A DNA stretch of 64,000 bases, taken from positions 86,961 to 150,960 of the forward strand of contig CAZUNO010000003.1 in assembly GCA_964621445.1 (NCBI GenBank), read 5' to 3'. The translations under genes and the position numbers were made by a program. Positions 17,576 through 25,869 of the stretch are shown here, piece after piece (the first letter of the stretch is position 1; every line of letters begins with the position of its first letter). The notes beneath the pieces were generated by a model. That model saw nothing but the letters and a program-made list of their open reading frames with translations, did no database searches and was not told the origin of the DNA. This DNA comes from CAZUNO01 sp964621445 [NCBI: Candidatus Hadarchaeota archaeon] (GTDB lineage: Archaea; CAYQAE01; CAYVLA01).

Positions 17576-18397
17576 TCAATCTTCTATTCTAACCCGGGTG
17601 CCATCACGCATTACCACGTGACTGCTCGGAGATGCCCCAACTAGACGGAACTCCGTACCAAGTGAGGGATATGACTCGCCAAGTACCAGATCCTCGCCCA
17701 TGAGGTCGTTCTTTACCTTGTCAGCGATCTTCCTCACCAGCGCCGATGGCAAGCCAAATGGAGATTTTAGGACAACGACCGTGGCGTCCTTCTTCTCCTC
17801 GTCTGTACTGACTTCCTCCTCGCCCCTGGCGATTTGTAGCTTTCCACCGCACTCTATGCAGTACCTCTCGCTCTCATCTAGACACTCGAAGCAGACCCTT
17901 CTTCCGCATTTTAGGCACTGGAACCCCTTGGTTGGTTGACCACAGATAGAACAGGTGGTACAGTCGATGCACCTGGTGTCATCAGACCGGAGTTCGCCGT
18001 TATTATCGTAATACTTACCCTCGCACTTTGGTCCAAACCATCTTCCGCAGCTGAAGCACTGTCTCAGAGCCAGCTCCACGTTGCACAGCTCACATATCTG
18101 TGCTGCCCCAAAACTTCCAACTATCTTTTTGGACCTGAACTTGAAAATCTGGCCCCCTAAAGCTATCCCCACGCCGAAAACCATGGGTAGCCATATCCGC
18201 GGAGACCATACCTTGACCATACTGAACATGAATAGGCCGGTTGCTATGAGAGCCCCGCCTAGGAATAATAGAACACCAGGTATAGTCGTATTTAGTAGGC
18301 CCATGGGGCCGCCCTCGCCACCTTCAGCACCGCCTTCGCCTCCAGCTCCGCCGCCTCCGATGCCGCCCATGCCACCTGCCATTCCTCCTCCGCCCAT
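17576..18397 (-). CDS. Membrane protein with multiple zinc ribbons and a C-terminal beta module
   Basis: About 273 residues. Gly/Met-rich N terminus, two membrane helices (about 30-80), then cytoplasmic sequence with many paired cysteines: CELC, CFSCGRWF, CIDCTTCSIC, CLKCGRRVCFEC, YCIECG. These should form several treble-clef or ribbon zinc sites. The final 60 residues align without gaps to the C terminus of the operon's ATPase (ASPSSHVVMRDGTRV versus TEPSGLVRVMRDTRL). Start ATG 18397 has ggtgat seven bases before it; the in-frame TTG at 18400 is less likely. It may tether or regulate the ATPase; this is inference. Confidence 0.75.
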   Translation of the reverse strand: MGGGGMAGGMGGIGGGGAGGEGGAEGGEGGPMGLLNTTIPGVLLFLGGALIATGLFMFSMVKVWSPRIWLPMVFGVGIALGGQIFKFRSKKIVGSFGAAQICELCNVELALRQCFSCGRWFGPKCEGKYYDNNGELRSDDTRCIDCTTCSICGQPTKGFQCLKCGRRVCFECLDESERYCIECGGKLQIARGEEEVSTDEEKKDATVVVLKSPFGLPSALVRKIADKVKNDLMGEDLVLGESYPSLGTEFRLVGASPSSHVVMRDGTRVRIED

Positions 18398-18466
18398 CAA
18401 TCATATCACCAATGACGGTATAACTTCACCGAACTTTACTCAATAATGTAATCGAATTAAACGAGA

Positions 18467-19486
18467 TTACTCCGCAACCATCAACCTCGTATCACGCATA
18501 ACTCTCACCAAGCCCGATGGCTCGGTCTCAGCTATTTCAAAATCCGCATCCAGCAGAGATATCTTGTCGCCCACCCTCAACTTCCTGGCATACAGAGCAT
18601 CCAGAAGGTCATCCTGAATCTGATCCAAAATTTCCTGGGTCATCTCTGTACTAGATGTAATACTGATCTGCTCGGCCTCGCTGAGGTCCTCCCTCTGAAC
18701 CGACTCGCCGATCACCGCGCCGTCTCTTAGGTAGGTGATTATATCAACCACATCAGCGACCTTCGGGTCGTGGGTAGCAACGATAACCGTCGTGCCCTCC
18801 TCCTCCTGTAGACTCTTCATTAGATCGATGATCTCCAATCCGGTCTTGGTATCCAGGTTACCGGTCGGCTCATCTGCCAGGACCAGATCCGGGCTGTTTA
18901 CAAGTGCCCTAGCGATTGCCACTCTCTGCTGCTCCCCTCCGCTTAGCTCCGTGGGCCTGTGATCAATTCGATCTCCCAGACCAACTCGGTCGAGAAGCTC
19001 CTTAGCCCGATCACGCCTCTCCTCTTCACCAGCACCGGCGAAAACCATAGGAAGCTCCACATTCTCAATAGCAGTCAGAACAGGTATCAGGTTGTAAATC
19101 TGGAATATGAAGCCGACGTTCTCCTGTCTCAGCTTCGAAAGGTGGGCCTGGTCCATGCCGGTTATCTCTCTACCGGACATGAGTACTTTACCGCTAGTCG
19201 GGGTGTCCAGGCCGGATATCATATTAAGGAAGGTGGTTTTTCCGCTACCGGATGGTCCCATATAGGCCACGAACTCTCCCCTCGATATCCTCGCATTCAC
19301 GCTATCCAGGGCCTTAACCTCTAGTGTCTCATGGCCCATGTCAAAAATCTTGCTAAGGTCCCTGGTTTCTATTACGAACTGCTCTACCCCTTTCTTCTCT
19401 TCTGCGGGGGCGATCGCCTTCTTCTTCTTTGGGGATTTATCCTTTCCCTCCTCTTCTTCAAGGTCTTCTTCCTTTTTACCACTCAT
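18467..19486 (-). CDS. ABC transporter ATPase, LolD/MacB type with C-terminal extension
   Basis: About 339 residues. Lys/Glu-rich N-terminal tail (MSGKKEEDLEEEEG, KKKK), then a standard LolD/MacB-type ATPase: Walker [13 protein letters not shown]-loop FIFQIYNLIP, signature [15 protein letters not shown], Walker [14 protein letters not shown]-loop ATHDP. After the ATPase come about 80 extra residues ending in FEIAETEPSGLVRVMRDT, reminiscent of the CDC48/VAT N-domain repeat (PxGxVxVxxxT) and shared with the neighbouring zinc protein. I chose ATG 19486, eleven bases inside the permease gene; the longer ORF upstream reads through the permease. Confidence 0.92.
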   Translation of the reverse strand: MSGKKEEDLEEEEGKDKSPKKKKAIAPAEEKKGVEQFVIETRDLSKIFDMGHETLEVKALDSVNARISRGEFVAYMGPSGSGKTTFLNMISGLDTPTSGKVLMSGREITGMDQAHLSKLRQENVGFIFQIYNLIPVLTAIENVELPMVFAGAGEEERRDRAKELLDRVGLGDRIDHRPTELSGGEQQRVAIARALVNSPDLVLADEPTGNLDTKTGLEIIDLMKSLQEEEGTTVIVATHDPKVADVVDIITYLRDGAVIGESVQREDLSEAEQISITSSTEMTQEILDQIQDDLLDALYARKLRVGDKISLLDADFEIAETEPSGLVRVMRDTRLMVAE

Positions 19487-21848
19487 ACATGAACGCCTCC
19501 ACGGGCTCCATTTGCGCTGCCCGTCTTGAAGGATAGATTCCTGCAATAACCGCAACTAACACAGCGAGTCCAATTCCGGATATCCATCCGAGTACCATCG
19601 TAGGCATAGGCAGAGTTAGTCCCTGCCTCGTGAAGAAGAATGCTAATGAAGTAACCGTTCCTAGGATGCACCCCAGCATACCTCCAAGTGCGCCAATTAT
19701 CCCGGCCTCGGAAAGAAAGACCTTCATTACCTCTCCAGGTGTCGCTCCCACGGCCACCATTATCCCGATCTCCTTGGTCCTCTCCAGAACCGATGTCAGC
19801 ATGGCGTTAGTTATTCCCAGAGCGCCGACGACTATGGCGAATACAACGACCTGAAGTTGATATGATGCTATATCATATCCTGGCGAAAGTTGTCTCTGGA
19901 AAGCCGAAATCACCAGCAAATTCACTAGCATTCCAATACCAACGGTGATCCCCAGCGATGTCAGAAGACTCCTAAGCTTCCTCTTCCCCAAGTTCCTCGC
20001 CGCCATAGAGGCGTAATACGAACTCTTCACCATCCGGGAAATAGATCCGAATACCCGGCCCTCGTTGGGACTTATTGCCCACTCTCCCGCGATCGCCTTT
20101 CTAGGCTCCAGTGACCCCGCCAACCTGGCTGGGAAAACGCCTGCTGCTACACTGACAAAGGTACCGATTGAAACCGATGCCATAATCCATAATGGGTTTA
20201 TCTTTAGAGCGATGTCGGGAATGAAGGAGATAAACTGGGTCCCGGCTGAAAGCAGCAGACCGGTGAGATATCCTCCAATTCCCCCAATGAGCCCTATGAT
20301 CAGCAGTTCGAATATATACATATCCATAATATGCCAGACCTCGGCGCCCATGGCACCCATGATGCCCACCTCTCGAACCCGTTCATAAATTGACAGCACG
20401 GTCGCATTCATCACCACGATGACTGCCACGGCCAGGGTAATTAGAACGGACTGCATATGGGCGAGTTCCGTGGTCTTCACCTGGGCGGCCACGATCCTCT
20501 TTCCACCCTCGGTGGTGACCACCATTTTGGGTATCTCGGTGTTCATATCAGCCTTGCTGGCCACGTTCTCCGCTAGTTCGGCCGTATTCTTAACCCGGGC
20601 TATGTTATCGTCATCCGGGAAATTGACCTGAACCACCGCTTCCTGAACAACTTCCTTTGGGAAGGAGATTATCTCCTTCGCCGCCCTGTAATGGACATAT
20701 ATGTTCTTATTATCCTTTTTTCTGGGCGAGGCAAAAACTCCGACAACTCTCAGAAACGAATCTCTCACCACTGCTCCTCCCAGACCTCCCTCGGTTCCCC
20801 GGGAAAGTAGAATGAGATCACCGTCATCAGGTCCCACCTCGCCAATCCTCAGGTCGTTTGCAATCTCGACTCCTATGATGGCCGGATATACCGGTATATC
20901 GTTATAATCATCCTGTTTCCATTCCTCTTGGTCCAAGTACTCCCCATTATCAATTACTAGCTCAATCTTTTGTCCACTGACCTCAGGAGAATAGCTGAAC
21001 CAGAGGCGATACTGCAAAGTAACCTCTTCGGTTTCCTCATCATATTCCTTGACCTTGACCTCAAGGTTGTATTGTCTATATTCCCTGTATTTCAGGTTGG
21101 GTATCTGTGTAAAACTATCATCCGTTATCTTGAACTCCTCGATATCCATAGATTTCAGTGGTGCTCCGGCCTCTCCATAAACACGTAGGCCGAACTCCCC
21201 CTCCGGCTCCGAGGGGATTACCATAAAGCTTAGTTCCGCATTAAAACCATGAGTTACCTTCTCTTCAAGCCCGCCCGTGACCTCCAGAAGGCGGTCCTTT
21301 CCTCTAATTATGGAGCGGTTTAGGTTCTCCAAGGGGTCCCAGTAGGGAATTCCCGTGGTCTGGTTTACTCTCGGAGACCTTATCTTAGCCTCTGCCTCAG
21401 GGTCTATGCCTATTAGATTGATGAAACCGGGATAATCAGTTACCGGCATATTACTAATCGAGGGATGCTGAATTGTAAACCTCTCCCCGAACTTTCTAAG
21501 CAGGAGTTGTTCCCCGTTATCATCCGGGGTACCTATCCTAACCGCCACTACATCGACCCTATCGTCGGCCTTTAAATCCTCAACCAGTTCTAGGGGCACC
21601 CGCCCAAGCCTAATACCTGACCTAACCCACTTGTTTGCTTCCACTACCAGGAAATCTCCGAAAAAGGGAAATGGCTGTCTTCCTGAGTGAAAACTCGTAA
21701 TCTGAGCACTTATGGTGTCCTCGACGGAGACGATCACCACAAAGCAGGCTATTGCTAAAATGACGCTCAGTATGGTAATTACGGAGCGGATACGCCTTCG
21801 TCTAAAGTTCTTCCAGGCTATTCGAAACATTGGGTTTTCTAGAACCAC
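19476..21848 (-). CDS. ABC transporter permease, MacB/LolC type with two FtsX domains
   Basis: A 790-residue permease. One membrane helix at residues 18-42 (SVITILSVILAIACFVVIV), a large extracytoplasmic domain to about 460 (MacB periplasmic core type), an FtsX block with three helices at 465-600 (REVGIMGAMGAEVWHI), then a second amino-terminal helix and FtsX block at 625-790 (KEIGIMVAVGATPGEV, ending EPVEAFMYEW). These mechanotransmitter-type permeases move lipoproteins or peptides or act on the cell envelope, rather than importing solutes. GTG start after ggagtgggag; overlaps the ATPase by 11 bases. Confidence 0.92.
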   Translation of the reverse strand: MVLENPMFRIAWKNFRRRRIRSVITILSVILAIACFVVIVSVEDTISAQITSFHSGRQPFPFFGDFLVVEANKWVRSGIRLGRVPLELVEDLKADDRVDVVAVRIGTPDDNGEQLLLRKFGERFTIQHPSISNMPVTDYPGFINLIGIDPEAEAKIRSPRVNQTTGIPYWDPLENLNRSIIRGKDRLLEVTGGLEEKVTHGFNAELSFMVIPSEPEGEFGLRVYGEAGAPLKSMDIEEFKITDDSFTQIPNLKYREYRQYNLEVKVKEYDEETEEVTLQYRLWFSYSPEVSGQKIELVIDNGEYLDQEEWKQDDYNDIPVYPAIIGVEIANDLRIGEVGPDDGDLILLSRGTEGGLGGAVVRDSFLRVVGVFASPRKKDNKNIYVHYRAAKEIISFPKEVVQEAVVQVNFPDDDNIARVKNTAELAENVASKADMNTEIPKMVVTTEGGKRIVAAQVKTTELAHMQSVLITLAVAVIVVMNATVLSIYERVREVGIMGAMGAEVWHIMDMYIFELLIIGLIGGIGGYLTGLLLSAGTQFISFIPDIALKINPLWIMASVSIGTFVSVAAGVFPARLAGSLEPRKAIAGEWAISPNEGRVFGSISRMVKSSYYASMAARNLGKRKLRSLLTSLGITVGIGMLVNLLVISAFQRQLSPGYDIASYQLQVVVFAIVVGALGITNAMLTSVLERTKEIGIMVAVGATPGEVMKVFLSEAGIIGALGGMLGCILGTVTSLAFFFTRQGLTLPMPTMVLGWISGIGLAVLVAVIAGIYPSRRAAQMEPVEAFMYEW

Positions 21849-21872
21849 GAGCTCCCACTCCTTTTTAGGAGT

Positions 21873-21974
21873 CTAACCTCTAACGTAGGCCAGATAACCG
21901 ATGACCAGGATTATCAATACCCATATTATTATCAGGATGGTATTGAAGCCGGAAACCATTTGTGTAAGTACCAA
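21873..21974 (-). CDS. 33-residue single-helix membrane peptide
   Basis: Short ORF with a TTG start seven bases after ggaggg; an internal ATG at 21959 would give 28 residues. The product is MVLTQMVSGFN, a hydrophobic helix (TILIIIWVLIILVIG), then YLAYVRG. It lies in series with two other mini-membrane genes between the secreted protein and the permease, each with its own ribosome site and 12-24 base spacers, which strongly suggests that it is a real subunit. Confidence 0.6.
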   Translation of the reverse strand: MVLTQMVSGFNTILIIIWVLIILVIGYLAYVRG

Positions 21975-21986
21975 TTCATTGCCCTC

Positions 21987-22118
21987 CTATTCTCCCCAAA
22001 GATAGCCCCAGAGTATGATGTACAGGTGAAAGAACCCATATGACAAAAGCAAGATGAAGAATATCTTGGAGGCGACTTTAATCTCGGCCGGACCACCGAC
22101 TTGTGTTAACGGTATCAT
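21987..22118 (-). CDS. 43-residue single-helix membrane peptide
   Basis: Short ORF starting at ATG 22118 with ggaggag about seven bases before it. Sequence is MIPLTQVGGPAEIKVASK, then the helix IFFILLLSYGFFHLYIILWG and YLWGE. It lies 13 bases after the stop of the 67-residue gene and 12 before the start of the 33-residue gene. Probably a small subunit or regulator of the ABC permease; no known family. Confidence 0.62.
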   Translation of the reverse strand: MIPLTQVGGPAEIKVASKIFFILLLSYGFFHLYIILWGYLWGE

Positions 22119-22131
22119 TATGACACTCCTC

Positions 22132-22335
22132 CTACTCTTCCTCCAAGCTTTCTCGTACCTTTTGTTCGTAATACCGCTGCTTCATCCTCCGCTCATCATA
22201 CCAGAAGATGAGCACTCCCACTAGGGCGAGTACCACCACCGCAAGCATCAACAAAAGGTCCATCCATAGGAAACGGGTCCCAGTAAAGATGGGCTTGCGC
22301 ATCGCGGGCAATAATCGCGTGATGACGCTTATCAT
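22132..22335 (-). CDS. 67-residue single-pass membrane protein
   Basis: MISVITRLLPAMRKP, then a strong helix (LLLMLAVVVLALVGVLIFW at about 28-46) and a charged cytoplasmic tail (YDERRMKQRYYEQKVRESLEEE) likely to be helical. A gaggcga site precedes the ATG. Second gene of the operon, 13 bases after the secreted protein. Tail charge suggests interaction with a cytoplasmic partner such as the ATPase; this is a guess from layout. Confidence 0.68.
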   Translation of the reverse strand: MISVITRLLPAMRKPIFTGTRFLWMDLLLMLAVVVLALVGVLIFWYDERRMKQRYYEQKVRESLEEE

Positions 22336-22348
22336 ATTCTATCGCCTC

Positions 22349-23149
22349 TTACCACAATTCTCCTCTCTCTGCCTTTTCTTTCAACCGGTTCATCATATCA
22401 ACGGTCAGGTAAAGGAATACCACGACCAGAACTCCAATGACCAGGAACGCAGTTACACCCCAACCTGGCTTACCAAAAAGAACCGAAAACTCCCCTTGTT
22501 CCGGGATATTAGATGTTATGTGCCATAGAATTGCTACTCTACCCGTTGCGGGGTCATATGACTTTCGGCCGTTGAGCGTCGGGTCCCAGTCCTTTGGTAC
22601 ATAATCCAGGGGCGGGAAGACCTTTACCATAAGCTCCACAACATTGGCCTCGAATATGGGTGTGTCGAAATCAATCCGGGTATTATCGCCCGTTCTTCCC
22701 AAAACCTGGTCTCCAAGGGTCTTTTCCCCGACCCTGGAAATACCCTCTTCGGCCGGAAGGTCATAGATGTAGTACTTCATTATTATGACGAAGTCGTCTC
22801 CAGCGTAAATCTTCTCGGGCAGGGTGATCTCGATTATCGTCTCGTTATCGCTCTGAATAATTCTCTTCGGTATTACCTTGGCAGCCGTGGTCTGAACCTG
22901 GGTATCGTTGGCATTGGGCATTTCGACCTCCCCGTAGGGCAGGGTTACGTTGATCTTTTCAACAAACCCCTCGAAGGCGTAAAGGGTTATCGCCTGAGAA
23001 ACGAAAACTTGCCCTCCTCCCTCGTAGACCGTAATCTCAAAAGACTGAGTCGGATAGTAATAACTAACGGCTGACGCATTCTGAATCAGGAAAACGCTGA
23101 CCAGAACTATGAAGATACACCCTGAAAGCTTTGAACCCTTGCCCATCAT
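22349..23149 (-). CDS. Secreted beta-domain protein anchored by a C-terminal helix
   Basis: A 266-residue protein I do not recognise. A signal peptide at residues 8-28 (CIFIVLVSVFLIQNASA) is followed by about 200 residues of beta-rich extracytoplasmic sequence with patterns such as FEITVYEGGGQVFVSQ and INVTLPYGE, which recall ribophorin-like or DUF2207-like membrane domains. A membrane helix at about 232-252 and a charged tail end the protein. The ATG follows aggaggtt by three bases. First gene of the ABC operon. Confidence 0.78.
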   Translation of the reverse strand: MMGKGSKLSGCIFIVLVSVFLIQNASAVSYYYPTQSFEITVYEGGGQVFVSQAITLYAFEGFVEKINVTLPYGEVEMPNANDTQVQTTAAKVIPKRIIQSDNETIIEITLPEKIYAGDDFVIIMKYYIYDLPAEEGISRVGEKTLGDQVLGRTGDNTRIDFDTPIFEANVVELMVKVFPPLDYVPKDWDPTLNGRKSYDPATGRVAILWHITSNIPEQGEFSVLFGKPGWGVTAFLVIGVLVVVFLYLTVDMMNRLKEKAERGELW

Positions 23150-23170
23150 AGGAACCTCCTCAAGAATACA

Positions 23171-23182
23171 CCCGGTTCCGGG
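23171..23182 (-). promoter_or_regulatory. Leader hairpin ahead of the ABC operon
   Basis: CCCGG and CCGGG face each other around two bases (cccggttccggg) 22 bases upstream of the first ATG of the operon, on the minus transcript just before the ribosome site. It could affect initiation; no function is known. Confidence 0.3.
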
Positions 23183-23214
23183 CTACAGTTAGATGGCCGC
23201 GCATCCTGCTGAAT

Positions 23215-23223
23215 CTATATAAA
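23215..23223 (-). promoter_or_regulatory. TATA box for the ABC operon
   Basis: The stretch ctatataaa (minus strand tttatatag) is the only strong TATA-like element upstream of 23149, giving an estimated leader of about 40 bases that contains the hairpin. It is symmetric, so it could also serve the plus-strand gene at 23329, though that is farther than usual. Confidence 0.45.
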
Positions 23224-23328
23224 TGTTTTGTGATAGCTAAAAACGGGCCGTATTAACGTTCTATAACCTAACAAGACATTAATAAGATCCTAAACGGCTA
23301 AAGATGAGCCCTTCGGAGGTTTTAGCCT

Positions 23329-24846
23329 TTGGGAAAGCCTTTCGTCGGTATTCTAATTCATCCTTGGGATGTAAAGGAGGAGGGAATCGGCAGCGTAACG
23401 GAAACGCTCTCTGGTTTTGGGATCTCGTCCGTTTTCCTGGGAGTAAATGCATCCGCCGAGGACCATCCACCGCAGCCCATCGATGCCCGGCTAACCCATA
23501 ACCCTAAGAGAAAGAGGTATGTTTCGGAGGAAGGCAGGTTCTATTATGAGATTGACCCCTCCTATCACCCGAACTCAGTGGCCATGCCCAAGAGAACCTC
23601 CGATTCCGATCTAATCGGTTTCGATGTTCTGAGGGATACCGAGGATTTCTCGGAGGCCGGTCTCTCGAGATTCGCCTGGCTCACATCGCTTCACAACGGG
23701 CAGATGCTAGATGATGGACAGGAGCTTGCCCTGGTGAATATAATAGGTGAGGCAGATAGAAACTGGATGTGCCCCAACAACCCCAACGTTGCCATAGAGC
23801 TTCTTGAACTGATAAACGAGATGCAGGGACGATACGATCTAGAAGGTGTCCTATTGGATAATTTCTGGTGGAAATACCCCCATACATTCATGCACTCGCT
23901 AGAATCGGGTATGAGTTGTTTCTGCGAGCATTGTCGCCACAGGATGGAGATTGAGGGAATCGGCGTACGGGATGTCAAGAGGGCGCTATCACAGATATGT
24001 CGGAGGGCCAGGAGCCTTGATCAGGGGGATATCGCCAGGATTGGAGGAGCTAAGACCGACCAATTGCTGAAAATAGTTGAACTTCCAGTGGTAGAGGGAG
24101 GCGGCTACTCGGATATATTGAACGTTCTTTTCGAGGACCCCAAGATGAGGGACCGGCTCCCGGAGCTTGCTGAAAACGATCCCCTCGGCATATTCCAGTG
24201 GTTGATGGATCATCCCGTCATACTGGATTGGCTGGAATTCAAGTCAGACGCGCTTTATAGGTTACTGGAGTCGGTTTACTCCCTTGCTAAAAGCAATGAC
24301 CCCGATTTCCAAGTAGGTCTTGGTATGTGGTCTCCCCGATCCTCGTGGAGCGTTGGCCAGAAGTATGTAAAGCTAAAGGATGCCTGCGATTGGATGATGC
24401 CCATGTTCTATCACCGGATCTGGGGATGGTATTCCACCTGTGTGGCCGAGGAGCTCTTCGAGATAATTCACCCAAAAACACCTAGCATCTTCGCTTCCTA
24501 CAAGGATATCCTAACGGCCTGGTTCAAGCTTGCGGGATACGCTGGTAGCAATCTAAGGTCAAAGATCGTTAATGGCCTTTCCTCGGATCAGATGAAAAAG
24601 GAGATAGATAGGTCGCGAGAACTGGTAGGCCCGGGGTTTCCGCTTTACGCTGGTATACAACTCTGGGAACCCGGAAGCAAGATACCTCATCCCCAGGAAG
24701 CGGCCGAGACCACGCAATTGGTTCTGGAGTCCGATGTACAGGGAATCATAGTCCAGGCCTACGGCTGGATATTCATGCCCAACCTACAGGCTTCCTCAAA
24801 GGTTCTCAAGCGATTTATCCAAACTCCGCCATCGCCTTCTCCCTGA
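23329..24846 (+). CDS. Glycosidase-like TIM barrel protein (GHL6-like)
   Basis: A 505-residue protein starting at TTG, eight bases after ggaggt. It begins FVGILIHPWDVKEEG, a first barrel strand, and carries GVLLDNFWWKYPH followed by SCFCEHCRHRM, the acidic strand end plus CxC-x2-C motif of GHL6-type hypothetical glycosyl hydrolases. Later barrel-like strands include LGMWSPRSSW, WMMPMFYHRIWGWY, PLYAGIQLWEPG and QGIIVQAYGW. The shared Cys motif links it to the protein at 5669, though it has no trimerisation domain. Substrate unknown. Its 3' end overlaps the convergent ABC ATPase gene by 32 bases. Confidence 0.6.
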   Translation: MGKPFVGILIHPWDVKEEGIGSVTETLSGFGISSVFLGVNASAEDHPPQPIDARLTHNPKRKRYVSEEGRFYYEIDPSYHPNSVAMPKRTSDSDLIGFDVLRDTEDFSEAGLSRFAWLTSLHNGQMLDDGQELALVNIIGEADRNWMCPNNPNVAIELLELINEMQGRYDLEGVLLDNFWWKYPHTFMHSLESGMSCFCEHCRHRMEIEGIGVRDVKRALSQICRRARSLDQGDIARIGGAKTDQLLKIVELPVVEGGGYSDILNVLFEDPKMRDRLPELAENDPLGIFQWLMDHPVILDWLEFKSDALYRLLESVYSLAKSNDPDFQVGLGMWSPRSSWSVGQKYVKLKDACDWMMPMFYHRIWGWYSTCVAEELFEIIHPKTPSIFASYKDILTAWFKLAGYAGSNLRSKIVNGLSSDQMKKEIDRSRELVGPGFPLYAGIQLWEPGSKIPHPQEAAETTQLVLESDVQGIIVQAYGWIFMPNLQASSKVLKRFIQTPPSPSP

Positions 24847-25540
24847 CGTCAGGGGGAACCTCTTCGATTTTGTCTACCTTTCCATCCTTAAGGTAGACCA
24901 TTCTCTCTGAGAGATGGGCCAGGCGGGGATCGTGGGTGGTTATCACAAATGTCTGTTCCTCATCCTGATTCAGTTGTTGCATCAGGGTCACGATGGACTT
25001 CCCGGTGTTGGTGTCCAGGTTACCAGTTGGCTCATCGGCAAGAACGATAGACGGGCTGTTGGCCAGGGCCCTGGCGATTGCAACTCTCTGCTGCTCCCCT
25101 CCGCTTAGCTCGGCGGGTCGGTGATTAATCCTGTGCCCGAGCCCAACCCTTTCCAGGAGCTGACTGGCCCTATCCTTTCTCTCGTCCTCCGGCTTACCAA
25201 TCAGTTCCATGGGGAGTTCAACGTTCTCCATGGCGGTGAGGGCAGGGATGAGATTGAAGAACTGGAAAATGAATCCGACTTTCTCACGTCTTATAAGGTA
25301 ACTCTCATCGAAGTTGGCCGTGATGTCCTCATCATCAACAACCACCCGGCCCTTGGACGGCCTCCCTATACCACCCATCATGTTGAGCAAGGTGGTCTTG
25401 CCGGAACCGGAGGGGCCAATTAGGCTGATCATCTCGGAACGGTTGATTTCGATATTAACGTCGTTGAGGGCGTGCACCTCCACTTCACCAAGCATGTAGG
25501 TCTTCCATAGATTTTCGGTCCTCACCACGGCATCGGCCAA
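24815..25540 (-). CDS. ABC transporter ATPase, LolD/MacB type, orphan
   Basis: A 241-residue ATPase: Walker [11 protein letters not shown]-loop [12 protein letters not shown], signature [15 protein letters not shown], Walker [14 protein letters not shown]-loop TTHDP. It is close in sequence to the ATPase at 18467 (long identical runs around the signature and D-loop) but lacks the Lys-rich head and the C-terminal module. No permease gene is adjacent, so it may serve the 19476 permease or one elsewhere. TTG start five bases after ggaggac. Confidence 0.9.
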   Translation of the reverse strand: MADAVVRTENLWKTYMLGEVEVHALNDVNIEINRSEMISLIGPSGSGKTTLLNMMGGIGRPSKGRVVVDDEDITANFDESYLIRREKVGFIFQFFNLIPALTAMENVELPMELIGKPEDERKDRASQLLERVGLGHRINHRPAELSGGEQQRVAIARALANSPSIVLADEPTGNLDTNTGKSIVTLMQQLNQDEEQTFVITTHDPRLAHLSERMVYLKDGKVDKIEEVPPDVREKAMAEFG

Positions 25541-25869
25541 TAGTAGTCCTCCGCATCTACATTAGGTTTTTCCCACATATAAATGAATTTCCAGGAAAAC
25601 CGCCCGAATCAGGTTCTGGCACCCATATAACTTGAAACTAGAGGGAGCATTCAGAGAATAGCCGGAAAAGATGGCCTCAAAATACATTTGGGACTACCAT
25701 CATGCCAGGATAATCCAACAAAAGGAAATCATGGTAATACCGTTTCTCCCCCTTAGCTTGATCCCGGGTGCCGAATAGGAGTTTGACATTGGTCTCTCGG
25801 GAATAAGTCAGAAAACATTAAAAGGTCAAGGCCAAGCTCTCTTGCCATATAAGTAGAGGAGGCTAGAAC
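25541..25869. other. Divergent intergenic region, 329 bases
   Basis: No convincing gene. Contains a TATA-like tttatatg on the minus strand near 25576-25585 for the orphan ATPase, and aacattaaaa and catataag on the plus strand near 25815 and 25847 for the gene at 25870. The middle (about 25600-25800) has no recognised RNA or repeat. Confidence 0.5.

Noticed and set aside
25541-25869. RNA gene in the divergent gap
   Set aside because: No tRNA T-loop pattern, no clear stem, no family pattern recognised by eye; a covariance-model search would be needed to find one.
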